Below are positions 46,401-54,155 of a DNA stretch of 64,000 bases, piece after piece. The stretch spans positions 1 through 64,000 of the forward strand of contig JAGRGH010000003.1 in assembly GCA_020445605.1 (NCBI GenBank), given 5' to 3'. The translations under genes and the position numbers were made by a program. The stretch's first letter is position 1; each line of letters begins with the position of its first letter. Under the pieces are notes generated by a model, which was given only the letters and a program-made list of their open reading frames with translations, was not told the origin of the DNA and made no database searches. Origin of the DNA: Chromatiales bacterium (GTDB lineage Bacteria > Pseudomonadota > Gammaproteobacteria > JAGRGH01).

Positions 46401-46592
46401 GCCGCTGAGCGCATCGACCAGCAGCACCTCGGCCTGGCCCGCGGCGGCGGGTGCCGGTGCAGACAGTGCGCACAGTGCGCCAAAGCAGAGGAAACTCCGA
46501 AAAATTCCGGAGTTTCCCGCGGCACAGGGGCGTGCTGCTCTGGCAATCCGGGACCGATGGATCAGTGCTTCCCAGAGACCACGTACACCCAC
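43443..46592 (-). CDS. DUF1800 protein with tandem Ig-like repeats
   Basis: About 1049 residues, exported. A signal-like hydrophobic segment (FRSFLCFGALCALSAPAPAAA) comes after an unusually long basic leader (MGVRGLWEALIHRSRIARAA). Then follow about four tandem repeats of about 85 residues, each with LPVxxVxxxxGxPLAGxxI-type starts and GLGxGRxYxLKA ends (for instance DGLGAGRVYELKAQPYNGG), carboxypeptidase-regulatory-like beta domains. Two further beta domains come next, then the C-terminal DUF1800 domain (from about 650: MQLARRASFGPTPELL, ELMTWFWDNHFNTD, ENYPRELLELHTMGVDGGYT, VARALTGWTVREGAF). The start is GTG 46592 with GGAGCAGGA upstream. Part of the leader is encoded by repeat copy E. Operon with DUF1501. 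Confidence 0.88.
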   Translation of the reverse strand: MGVRGLWEALIHRSRIARAARPCAAGNSGIFRSFLCFGALCALSAPAPAAAGQAEVLLVDALSGTPRSGVDVHARERLGDGKSTWRAKTATGADGIARFELAGLGSGARYYFLANASDSGWLESAEITAPGRVRLEVGQLPVTAVSGADGEPLANRDITLVEVLANDEQRWISRVETDASGQAVFDAPGLGQGRRYRLKAQSTIDQSWKYSAILETAGAFRFTVGNAPLAVRVEDFHSGAALAGIEITVRERVADGTHWVTRRTADADGRLTLDLDGLGAGRVYELKAQPYNGGWAVSDALTATGEYRFRLGKLPVRLVAGDTGQALAGVQLVVIRKEWNGERKWQNDGMTDAGGTVRFDPTDLGGGPIYVIKAVNPFGDGEHYYSDWITAPAKFDFELTRDQPLQPDFRPPQITLIEPVAGARIGTGGMRVLGVAHDRVGVDGVRLRIARGDVVEFVHAELFADTGFWRATVPAAAIGGPGPVSVRAFAWDAAKNGAVAEVAVEVFEDGAAPDLSLAAPDVSWTGGAVISGSISDNSQIANLRATLTGSQTRSLELDFPPRGGAFQVPLPSGVAAPGETLDLRVEATDFSGNRRTRSVTLAVVEEPIDSMQLARRASFGPTPELLAAIRATGVEDWLNGQLDPNLDPGAELAAALAELGPVDSRSDLQNWWLTHMRLSAAQLRELMTWFWDNHFNTDLNKHGNWGWELAEIEAFRANAFGGFRTLLGISAKSPAMLKYLDNATSRKENPNENYPRELLELHTMGVDGGYTQDDVEEVARALTGWTVREGAFQFRSHWHDNGEKTVLGHVLAAGRGVEDGEDVLDILAAHPSTAHHVCTKLLQLFVRDDPHADAIDECAGVFMDTDGHIGTVVSHILHSPAFSDLANAQMKVRTPLESVLATSRALGVVQGRNGMRAALEDLGMPLMQNPVPTGYAETGERWTHSNQLLARVRLGSELAFARPGEYRNHLLDPLGALNAQGHTTADGIAGALAERLFAHDYSDVEWSVLRGALAPANDLPFGHLDAEAADERVRTAIALALGFPAFHLQ
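46490..46575 (+). repeat. Structured dispersed repeat, copy E (shortened)
   Basis: GGAAACTCCG/CGGAGTTTCC (46490-46517), then CGGCAC-aggggc-GTGC, then CTGGCAATCC...GATGGATCAG. The two middle stems found in copies A, D and F are absent. It lies inside the 5' part of the DUF1800 gene and contributes in-frame codons to its leader. Confidence 0.65.
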
Positions 46593-46761
46593 GTTTCCTG
46601 CTCCCGATGACCTGTATGCGTCGGGCGCTGCTGCCCGCAACCGCGCTTTTGATGAATAATCGCGGCCGTCTTGGCCGCTGGATGCGACGCGGTTCGCAAA
46701 CGGTGGTCGTCAGGGTGGAGTCAGTGCATGTTTTTGTCGGAACTGTGAGCGCGTTCACGCG

Positions 46762-47784
46762 ATGCGACTGAGACCGGAACAGATCGAATCGCAGCTGCAC
46801 GAGCCGTTTGCGCCCGTGTGGGTCGTCAGCGGCGACGAACCCCTGCAGTGCGGCGAGGTGCTCGATGCGATCCGTGCGGCGACCCGTGCCGCCGGCTTCT
46901 CCGAGCGCATCGTGCTGGATGCCGATACCGGCTTCGACTGGGCCGAGCTCTACGCCTGCGCCGAATCGATGTCGCTGTTCGCCGAGCGGCGACTGATCGA
47001 GCTGCGTTTGCCCTCGGGCAAGCCCGGCAAGACCGGCGCGGAGGCATTCGTCGCCTGGACAGCGCGCCTGCCCGCGGACACGATCCTGGTCGTGAGCCTG
47101 CCGCGCATCGAAAAGCGCGCTCGCGGCAAGTGGTTCGATGCGCTGGAAGCCGCCGGCGTGCTCGTCGAGGTGTGGCCGGTCGGGCCGGACACGCTGCCGC
47201 GCTGGATCGGCGCGCGTGCGCGTCGTCTCGGACTCAAGCCCGATGCGGCCCTGGTCGCGATGCTCGCCGAGCGCACCGAGGGCAATCTGCTGGCCTGCGC
47301 GCAGGAGCTCGACAAGCTCCTGATGTTGCGCGGGCCCGGCGCCGTGTCGGCCGCCGAGGCCGAGGCCGGGCTCGCGGACGCCGCGCGATTCGATGCGTTC
47401 ACGCTCGCCGAGGCCGTGCGCGGTGGCGATGCCGCGCGCGCGGTGCGCATCTGCCGTGGCATCGAAGCCGAGGGTCAGGAACTGCCGATGGTCGTCGGCG
47501 CGCTGGCGCGGGAGATCCGCATTCTCGCGCAGCTCGCCGCGGGCGAACCGGCGCAGGCGGTGTTTCGCGAACACAAGGTGTTCGGGGACCGGGCGCAGGC
47601 CTACAGCCGGGCCGCGCGGCGCTTGACGGCGCGGCGCTGGCTCGGACTGCTCGGCCAGCTCGGTGGCGTGGATCGCGCCGCAAAGGGCCGGGCGGGTGGC
47701 GTCAGCGGCTGGGCGGCACTGGCGGCACTGGTGGCCGCGGCCTGCGGTGTCGGCGAGGGGGCGGCGACGGCCGATCCGGTATAG
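46762..47784 (+). CDS. holA: DNA polymerase III delta subunit (clamp loader)
   Basis: A 340-residue clamp-loader subunit that opens the beta clamp. Recognised from MRLRPEQIESQLHEPFAPVW, VVSGDEPLQCGEVLDAIR, the LSLFAERRLIELRLP-type block (here MSLFAERRLIELRLPSGKPG), TEGNLLACAQELDKLLML and LAREIRILAQLAAG, in the order of E. coli HolA (343 residues). Ends with TAG immediately followed by a perfect hairpin. Confidence 0.93.
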   Translation: MRLRPEQIESQLHEPFAPVWVVSGDEPLQCGEVLDAIRAATRAAGFSERIVLDADTGFDWAELYACAESMSLFAERRLIELRLPSGKPGKTGAEAFVAWTARLPADTILVVSLPRIEKRARGKWFDALEAAGVLVEVWPVGPDTLPRWIGARARRLGLKPDAALVAMLAERTEGNLLACAQELDKLLMLRGPGAVSAAEAEAGLADAARFDAFTLAEAVRGGDAARAVRICRGIEAEGQELPMVVGALAREIRILAQLAAGEPAQAVFREHKVFGDRAQAYSRAARRLTARRWLGLLGQLGGVDRAAKGRAGGVSGWAALAALVAAACGVGEGAATADPV

Positions 47785-47804
47785 TTGCTCGGTGCGCCGA
47801 GCAA
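47785..47804 (+). terminator. Stem-loop directly after holA
   Basis: TTGCTCGG-tgcg-CCGAGCAA, an 8-bp perfect stem, starts at the base after the holA stop and merges into repeat copy F. Confidence 0.55.
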
Positions 47805-47928
47805 TCCGTCCGGGACTGACGGCGGCGCGAAGCTGAAAAAAGCGCGGTTTTTCGGCTTCCTGCATTTTCAGGCGCTTTCGCGCATTGAAAATGTCGGCAC
47901 GGCCATGTGCCGAACCGATTCTTGAGTT
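47797..47928 (-). repeat. Structured dispersed repeat, copy F (minus orientation)
   Basis: On the minus strand: CGGCAC-atggcc-GTGCCG (47895-47912); CATTTTC...GCGC-loop-GCGC...GAAAATG (47863-47893); GAAGC-c-GAAAAA-ccgcgct-TTTTTC-a-GCTTC (47829-47859). It fills the gap between holA and proA. The third stem pairs with changed bases relative to copies A and D. Confidence 0.75.
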
Positions 47929-47961
47929 CACCTCAACCCACTCACTTGCGTGAACACCGTC

Positions 47962-49242
47962 ATGAACGTTCCGGCTGAACTTGATCTGTCCGTCGAAGAC
48001 TATGTCCGCCAGCTCGGGCGCGAGGCCCGCGCGGCGGCCGCCGCCATGGCGCGCGCGGAGACCGGCGCCAAGAACGCCGCGCTCGAGGCGATGGCGCATG
48101 CGATCGAAACCGGCGCGAAAACGCTGACCAGCGAGAACGCGCGCGACCTCAAGGCCGGTCGTGCGAACGGGCTCGACGATGCGCTGCTCGACCGGCTGGA
48201 ACTCACCCCGGCGCGGATCGGCGCCATGGCGCAGGGTCTGCGCGAGATCGCCGCGCTGCCCGACCCGGTGGGCGCCGTCACCGATCTCAACTATCGGCCG
48301 AGCGGCATCCGCGTCGGGCGCATGCGCGTGCCGCTCGGCGTGATCGGCATCATCTACGAATCCCGTCCGAATGTGACCGCGGATGCCGCCGGGCTGTGCC
48401 TGAAGGCTGGCAACGCCACCATTCTGCGCGGGGGCTCCGAGGCGATTCACTCCAACCAGGCGATCGCCGCCTGCGTCGCGAACGGGCTGGCTTCGGCCGG
48501 CCTGCCGGAGACGGCGGTGCAGGTCGTTGCCACGACCGATCGTGCGGCGGTCGGTGCGCTGCTGACCATGCCGGAGTATGTCGATGTCATCATCCCGCGC
48601 GGTGGCAAGGGCCTGATCGAGCGCATCAGCCGCGAGTCGCGCATCCCGGTGATCAAACACCTCGACGGTATTTGCCACGTCTACATCGACGCCTCGGCCG
48701 ACCCCGCCAAGGCCATCGCGATCGCGGACAACGCCAAGACCCATCGCTATGGGGTGTGCAATGCCATGGAAACCCTGCTCGTGGATGTCGCGATCGCAGC
48801 GGATGTGCTGCCGCAGCTGGGCAAGATCTACACCGGCAAGGGTGTGGAGCTGCGCGGCTGCGCGCGTACCCGCGCCATCCTGCCGACGGCGAAACCGGCG
48901 ACCGAACAGGACTGGGGCACGGAGTATCTGGCGCCGATCCTCGCCATCCGCATCGTCGACGGACTGGATGCGGCGATCGAGCACATTGAAACGCATAGCT
49001 CGCACCACACCGACAGCATCGTCACGCAGGACTGGACGCGCGCGCAGCGCTTCCTGCGCGAGGTGGATTCCAGTTCCGTGATGGTCAACGCCTCGACGCG
49101 CTTCGCCGACGGCTTCGAATACGGGCTCGGCGCCGAGATCGGCATTTCCACCGACAAGCTGCATGCACGCGGCCCAGTCGGGCTCGAGGGCCTGACCACG
49201 CAGAAATTCGTCGTGATGGGCGACGGCCACGTGCGCAAATGA
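47962..49242 (+). CDS. proA: Gamma-glutamyl phosphate reductase
   Basis: Second enzyme of proline synthesis, 426 residues. Family blocks: [57 protein letters not shown] and the catalytic cysteine in [16 protein letters not shown] preceded by [14 protein letters not shown] (GVCNAMET). ATG 47962 is used; GTG 47950 is in frame. Neither has a good ribosome binding site, perhaps because repeat copy F lies just upstream. In Pseudomonas proA is followed directly by nadD; here five exported-protein genes intervene. Confidence 0.95.
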   Translation: MNVPAELDLSVEDYVRQLGREARAAAAAMARAETGAKNAALEAMAHAIETGAKTLTSENARDLKAGRANGLDDALLDRLELTPARIGAMAQGLREIAALPDPVGAVTDLNYRPSGIRVGRMRVPLGVIGIIYESRPNVTADAAGLCLKAGNATILRGGSEAIHSNQAIAACVANGLASAGLPETAVQVVATTDRAAVGALLTMPEYVDVIIPRGGKGLIERISRESRIPVIKHLDGICHVYIDASADPAKAIAIADNAKTHRYGVCNAMETLLVDVAIAADVLPQLGKIYTGKGVELRGCARTRAILPTAKPATEQDWGTEYLAPILAIRIVDGLDAAIEHIETHSSHHTDSIVTQDWTRAQRFLREVDSSSVMVNASTRFADGFEYGLGAEIGISTDKLHARGPVGLEGLTTQKFVVMGDGHVRK

Positions 49243-49369
49243 CGCGCCGCAATACCATCGCGCCTTGACCTGACCGGCAGCGGCTGCAAGACTCCGGGTA
49301 AGAACCACCGGTACAGCACGGTGGACGTCGCCGCCGGATGAACGGCAGCGACACGCAGAACTGGGGGCG

Positions 49370-51397
49370 ATGATTCAGAACTCGCGCACCGCGACAGGTC
49401 ACGCGCGAGCGTCCGGTTGGACCGGGCGCTGGGTGCTTCTGTGGTTGGCCGTTCTGGCCGGGCCGTTCGCGGTTGTGCCGAACGCGCACGCCGACCCCCG
49501 CGCCTGGATCGCGACCCAGCTCGACGGTCGCTGGCAGGTCGGGACCAACTGCGCCCCCTGCCGGCCACTCGCCCAGTCGCTCGAGCAGGCCTACAACAAC
49601 GCCGCTGTGCTCCAGCAGCGTTTCCGCAACGCGCTCATCGCGGCCCGTGACATCCAAGCCCGGGCCAACGCGAATCCTGACGACCCTGCGGCGCAGCGCG
49701 CGGCACGCAAGGCCAACGGCGATGCGCTGGCCATCCAGAACCAGCTGTTCCGCATCGAGGGGTTGGTCGAGCAACTCGAGCGTCAGCTATCGGACTGCGA
49801 GAAACAGTGCGGTATCGAGGGGCCTGGCGAGGGCGGCCAGACCTTCCGTTTCAGTCCCTCCGGACACAACGAATTCAACGGCTGGCATGTGCCAGTCGAA
49901 CTCCCGGGGGACGCGAGCCGCGCGGCCGGCGTTCCGGGTACGCCGCCACCGCCGCGCGCATTGACGCAGCTGAACCTCACCACCGACTGCGCGGCGTGCA
50001 ACCAGATCGTCGCCGAGGCCAACGAATGGCTGCGCGTCCAGCGCGTGATCCACAACGCCTGGATCAACAGCCTGAGCGATGCGGAGAAAAACCAGATCGA
50101 CATCGGCGGTTCACACTGGCCGATGTACCGCAACTACAGCGCGCGCCTGTGGGGGCAGTGGCAGAATTTCAAGTCCGCGTTGCGGAGCTGCGAATTACGC
50201 AATTGCGGGAGGTTGGGTGGTCTGGGCCTGTTATTGGGCGGGATACCGAATGACCTGTTGCAGCTGGTGAGCACGAACTGCGCTCCGTGCCGCGATCTGG
50301 CCCGCGAGATCAATTCCCTGATCAGTTTCATCCAGCTCGACTACGATCCGGACGAATTCTGGGACGACCCGCCCCCACACGAGATGCGCGACGAACTCGA
50401 GCGGCTGCGGGCGCTGCTTGCGGCCTGCGAACGGCGCCGCTGCCCGCCGCCGACCACGCCCGGCGGGGCGCTGACACCGGGTGGTGCGACCACGCCAGGC
50501 AGTGGTTCGACACCGGGTGGCGCCGGCGGCAGCGTGAACCCGGGCGGCTCGAAATCCGGCGGCGGCTCGACCGGCAAGGACCACGGCTTTTATCTGGGCC
50601 CGAAACTCGGTTACGACTATGCCTATGGCCTGCGCGCGGACTACCTCGACCAGCGCGAGGACAAGCCGCCGGTGATCCGCTACACCTCGCCCACCATCGC
50701 CGGCTTTTCGCTGGGCACCTCGTGGGGCGAGGAAGACGGCTGGGATAAGGCGCTGCGCTACGCCGAGGACTTCGGCACCTTCCGGGTCAAGACCGAATCC
50801 GTGCGCGGCATCAACGGTTTCAACCAGTTCGATTCTTGGGGCATTCAGGACCGCTTCGCGCACCCGCCGCCGTTCTCCGGCAGCGGCTCCGGCGGTTCGA
50901 GCGGCAGTTCCGGCATTTCGACGAGTTCCAGCGGCGGATCGTCCTCTTCGAGCAGCAGCTCGGGCAGCAGCTCCGGCAGCAGCAGTTCCAGCGGCAGTTC
51001 GAGCAGCAGTTCGGGTGGATCGTCGGGCATCGGCATGACGCCGTTCGGCGGCAGCTACAACACCGTCTGCACGGCTGCACCGGGCAATCCGCACAGCGCA
51101 TTCGACGAGTTCGGCCAGCAGACGAGCTTCACGCTCAATGTGCAGATCTCGGGCTCGCTGCTGAGCCTGAGCGGCTCGGCCGCGTTCGGCTCGAAGACCG
51201 GCAATCTGAACAACGGGCAGTTCACGGCCTCCGGCGTGAACACGGTGGCGGGATTCCAGAACGTCTCGACCTACAGCATGGGGCAGTTCCAGGCCAACGG
51301 TGTGAACACGATCGAGTTCGCCGAACATCGTGGCTGGAATATGGAGCTTCCCGGCGGTCAGCCGTCGTCCTACAACTGCCTGGGTACGCAATTTTGA
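49370..51397 (+). CDS. Exported protein with three CxxC/Cx3-4C helical modules and Ser-rich linker
   Basis: Family not recognised. 675 residues. A signal peptide (about 1-42, ending PNAHA) is followed by three similar modules, each opening with TNCAPC or TDCAAC and closing with C-x3/4-C about 50-85 residues later: C61/C64...C143/C147, C207/C210...C274/C279 and C304/C307...C353/C358. The sequence between is helical, Gln/Arg/Leu-rich and coiled-coil-like. Then come a TPGG-rich linker (about 360-400), a segment with YLGPKLGYDYAYGLRADYL, a strongly Ser/Gly low-complexity stretch (about 500-560) and a beta-type C-terminus with two cysteines. GGGGG precedes ATG 49370. The stop overlaps the next start (TTGA). 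Disulfide-pinned hairpins or metal sites in the envelope are likely; no enzyme motif is seen. Confidence 0.8.
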   Translation: MIQNSRTATGHARASGWTGRWVLLWLAVLAGPFAVVPNAHADPRAWIATQLDGRWQVGTNCAPCRPLAQSLEQAYNNAAVLQQRFRNALIAARDIQARANANPDDPAAQRAARKANGDALAIQNQLFRIEGLVEQLERQLSDCEKQCGIEGPGEGGQTFRFSPSGHNEFNGWHVPVELPGDASRAAGVPGTPPPPRALTQLNLTTDCAACNQIVAEANEWLRVQRVIHNAWINSLSDAEKNQIDIGGSHWPMYRNYSARLWGQWQNFKSALRSCELRNCGRLGGLGLLLGGIPNDLLQLVSTNCAPCRDLAREINSLISFIQLDYDPDEFWDDPPPHEMRDELERLRALLAACERRRCPPPTTPGGALTPGGATTPGSGSTPGGAGGSVNPGGSKSGGGSTGKDHGFYLGPKLGYDYAYGLRADYLDQREDKPPVIRYTSPTIAGFSLGTSWGEEDGWDKALRYAEDFGTFRVKTESVRGINGFNQFDSWGIQDRFAHPPPFSGSGSGGSSGSSGISTSSSGGSSSSSSSSGSSSGSSSSSGSSSSSSGGSSGIGMTPFGGSYNTVCTAAPGNPHSAFDEFGQQTSFTLNVQISGSLLSLSGSAAFGSKTGNLNNGQFTASGVNTVAGFQNVSTYSMGQFQANGVNTIEFAEHRGWNMELPGGQPSSYNCLGTQF

Positions 51398-51894
51398 ACG
51401 CGCTGGGGCGAATTCTCGGGCTTGCCGCGCTGGCCGCAGCGTTTGCCGCGCATGCCAGCGAGTTCCGCATGCTGAACCCGATCGCGCAGCCGGAGGTGCT
51501 GCCCGAGGGCGCCATTGCGGTCGATCGCATTCGTCCGGTCTCGCCACGCGTGATCGAAAAGGCCGTCGACAATCTCATGGCCGCATGGAACACCGCGCAG
51601 CTCGGCGAGCTGATCAGCGACCGCTTCTACGACAAGGACCGCCTGCTCGACAACATCGCGGCCTTCGTTCCGCGCGATGCGACGGTGCGGGTGCTCGGCG
51701 TGCAGTCTTCCGATACCGTCAGCCAGTACATTCTGCCGAACCAGCTTGATCCGAACCGCGCCATGCGGATCAGCAAGGTCGTGGTGAACGTGCGCACGCA
51801 GGTCGAGTACACGGACGCGAACGGGCAGTTGCAGCGCCTCGATGGCCTGAACGAATACACCTTCGAGGTTGAACAGCGGTTGCGCAAGAAATGA
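51394..51894 (+). CDS. Small periplasmic protein of the exported-protein block
   Basis: 166 residues, family not recognised. A signal peptide (MNALGRILGLAALAAAFAAHA) is followed by EFRMLNPIAQPEVLPEGAIA and an alpha+beta region. One helix-rich part (VIEKAVDNLMAAWNTAQLGE) precedes several strands (TVRVLGVQSSDTV, ISKVVVNVRTQVEYTDANG), a pattern compatible with an NTF2-like fold but not proof of it. The start is TTG at 51394, overlapping the previous stop, and its own TGA overlaps the next ATG (ATGA). The three genes should be translated as a coupled unit. Confidence 0.75.
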   Translation: MNALGRILGLAALAAAFAAHASEFRMLNPIAQPEVLPEGAIAVDRIRPVSPRVIEKAVDNLMAAWNTAQLGELISDRFYDKDRLLDNIAAFVPRDATVRVLGVQSSDTVSQYILPNQLDPNRAMRISKVVVNVRTQVEYTDANGQLQRLDGLNEYTFEVEQRLRKK

Positions 51895-54056
51895 GCCACT
51901 CGCGCACCGTCGCCGGCGTTTTTTTCGCTGCCGCGCTTGCGGGGCCGGCTGCCGCGTGGTCGCCAAGCGAGCTGTTCGGCGATGCGCTCGGTGAGTGGGA
52001 CATCCGCGGGACGAACACCGCGCGCATCGAGTACTACGAGAACCACGGCGATACCTCGCAAAGCCCGTATCCGCATGAGGGCAGGCAGCTCTACGACGAG
52101 TTCGACATCAGCTTTGCACGGCGCTTCTCGCGTTACGAGAACGTCTTTGCCCATGTCAGCGGCGTGCTCAACGATTCCGAATACCGCGCACCGGACGAGG
52201 GCATCGTGCCCGAGCGCATGTCGCTGCGCTGGGAAAAGGGCGACGCCGCCGTGCCGTTTCGGGCGGAGTTCGGCGACTACTACGGCTACCTGAGCTATCG
52301 CACCCTGCAGCGCTCGCTGAAAGGTGTGCAGGTCGACCTGCAGCCGAGTTTTGACGCAGCGTCGACCATGCGTCATTCGATCCTGCTGCTGGCCGGCATG
52401 GATCAGCCGTTCTGGCGCGAGGTCAACGTCGATGAAAACGCCTACCTCGCCGCGTCCTGGCTCGTGGAAGACCCGAAGCTCGGCCGCTTCAGCGCGAACA
52501 CCGTGCACAACACGCGCAGCACCGCCGCCGGTGATCTCGAACAGTGGGTGCAGACCTTCGCGGGCGAACACGAATTCCGTTTCGACCGGCACCGGCTGAC
52601 GGTCGAGGGCGAACTCGGTTATTTCAACGGCGAACACACGACGCCGGGTGACGATGAATCCGGCATCGGCTGGTTCCTCGAGGCACGCGGCCAGCACGGC
52701 CGTCAGTTCACCTATCGCCTGCGCCACGAGGACTACGACGGCGACTACCGGCCGACCGGCGCGGTCATCAGCTATGACCGGCGTTCGAACGAGGCGCATG
52801 TCGGCTGGCGGTTCAACCAGGGGCTGCAACTGCGTGGACGCTGGCAGCAGTGGATCGATTTCAACGACAGCGCAGATTCGCAGACCACCGACACCATTGG
52901 CCTGAACCTGACCGGACCGTTCGGCGCCGGGTTGACCGGCAGCCTGCAGGCGTTCCGGCAGGAGATCGACAACGACACCAACACCGTCCAGCGCGACACC
53001 GATTCGGTGCAGCTCGATCTGGCCCGGGCGTTCGGTGGCGGCTGGCTCGGACGGCTGGCGTTGCTGTATCAGGATGTCGACGACCGCACCGCGACGAACG
53101 CCGACAGCGAGACCCGCCAGGTGCACGTGAGCGCGAGCCATGCGGTGCGTTACGGGCGCGTGACCGGGCAGTTCACCCCGGGCCTCCTGTATCGCGATGT
53201 CGATGCGACCACGGGCGACAGCGAGGACTGGAACCCGACGCTGAACCTGCAACTCGCCGCCGGCGCGCACAGCCTGGGCGTGAGCTACGGGTATCTGTCG
53301 CAGAATCGCGATGCATCGGGTGATCTGGTCACGCAGACCGCGGCACTCGACTACCGCTTCACGACCGGTCCGCACACCTTCGGCGTCGAGGCGAATCTGT
53401 TCGATCGCTGGATCGACGGTCCGGCGGATGTCGACGCCTGGCGCGTGGGTCTGTTCTGGACCTTCCGCTTCGACAAGCCCGCGCTCGGCGCCGCCAGGCC
53501 CGGCGCGCTGGCCGCGACGTTTGCGCCGTCGACCGGTGCGCTGCCCGACGGTGTGCGCCTGCTGGCCGGACTGGCGCCAGGCGAACGCATGGCGCGCGCG
53601 ACCGGGCGTCTGACCGAGGCCGGTTATGGCGCGCCGCTCGAACTCGTCGACGCGGTGACCTACGACGCGGTGGTCCTGCCCGCGATCGACCAGCGTCAGC
53701 GGCTGGTGCTGGAGCGCCGTGGTCCGATCGTCGAGCGCAGCGCGCTGGTGATCGATCTCGATCCGAACGGTGGCCCGGACAATGCCGCGCAGACCTTCGA
53801 GCGGGTGCGCGAGACGCTGATCGAGACCTACGGCCGACCGGGCCGCACGCTCGATGACGGCGAGTTCTCGGCCGAGTTTGTTGCCGATGTGAACGCGGGT
53901 CGCCTGACGCGCGTCAGCGACTGGAACTTCGCCGACGGCGTGCTGCGTCTGGGTATTCCGCGTCGTCTCGATGGCGCCGTGCGCATCGAAGTGCAGCATG
54001 CGCGTTCGCTGCCGCCGCCGACCGAGCCGCTGTGGAGCATCGAGTCTGTGCCGTAA
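51891..54056 (+). CDS. Predicted outer-membrane beta-barrel protein with C-terminal periplasmic-type domain
   Basis: 721 residues, family not recognised. A signal peptide (MSHSRTVAGVFFAAALAGPAAA) is followed by about 450 residues of alternating, aromatic- and charge-rich strands separated by short polar turns (for example FTYRLRHEDYDGDYRPTGAV, EAHVGWRFNQGLQLRGRW, WRVGLFWTFRFDKPA), as in a large outer-membrane barrel. After the last barrel-like strand (about residue 525) comes a separate domain of about 190 residues including LVIDLDPNGGPDNAAQTFER and ending with LRLGIPRRLDGAVRIEVQ. It could be a secretion or adhesion pore for the cysteine-module protein encoded upstream. ATG overlaps the previous stop. 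Confidence 0.75.
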   Translation: MSHSRTVAGVFFAAALAGPAAAWSPSELFGDALGEWDIRGTNTARIEYYENHGDTSQSPYPHEGRQLYDEFDISFARRFSRYENVFAHVSGVLNDSEYRAPDEGIVPERMSLRWEKGDAAVPFRAEFGDYYGYLSYRTLQRSLKGVQVDLQPSFDAASTMRHSILLLAGMDQPFWREVNVDENAYLAASWLVEDPKLGRFSANTVHNTRSTAAGDLEQWVQTFAGEHEFRFDRHRLTVEGELGYFNGEHTTPGDDESGIGWFLEARGQHGRQFTYRLRHEDYDGDYRPTGAVISYDRRSNEAHVGWRFNQGLQLRGRWQQWIDFNDSADSQTTDTIGLNLTGPFGAGLTGSLQAFRQEIDNDTNTVQRDTDSVQLDLARAFGGGWLGRLALLYQDVDDRTATNADSETRQVHVSASHAVRYGRVTGQFTPGLLYRDVDATTGDSEDWNPTLNLQLAAGAHSLGVSYGYLSQNRDASGDLVTQTAALDYRFTTGPHTFGVEANLFDRWIDGPADVDAWRVGLFWTFRFDKPALGAARPGALAATFAPSTGALPDGVRLLAGLAPGERMARATGRLTEAGYGAPLELVDAVTYDAVVLPAIDQRQRLVLERRGPIVERSALVIDLDPNGGPDNAAQTFERVRETLIETYGRPGRTLDDGEFSAEFVADVNAGRLTRVSDWNFADGVLRLGIPRRLDGAVRIEVQHARSLPPPTEPLWSIESVP

Positions 54057-54155
54057 CGGCCCGCCAGCCAACGCAGATCGCGCGACTGGCGGCTAGACTC
54101 AGAAGACAAGACTCCGGCGCACGCTGGAGTTCCGCGACCGACTGGAGGTGCATCC

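Noticed and set aside
46123-49308. A 1061-residue open frame on the minus strand across holA and proA
   Set aside because: It is antisense to two well-identified genes, has low-complexity Arg/His-rich composition and shows no domain; long antisense frames are expected at this GC content.
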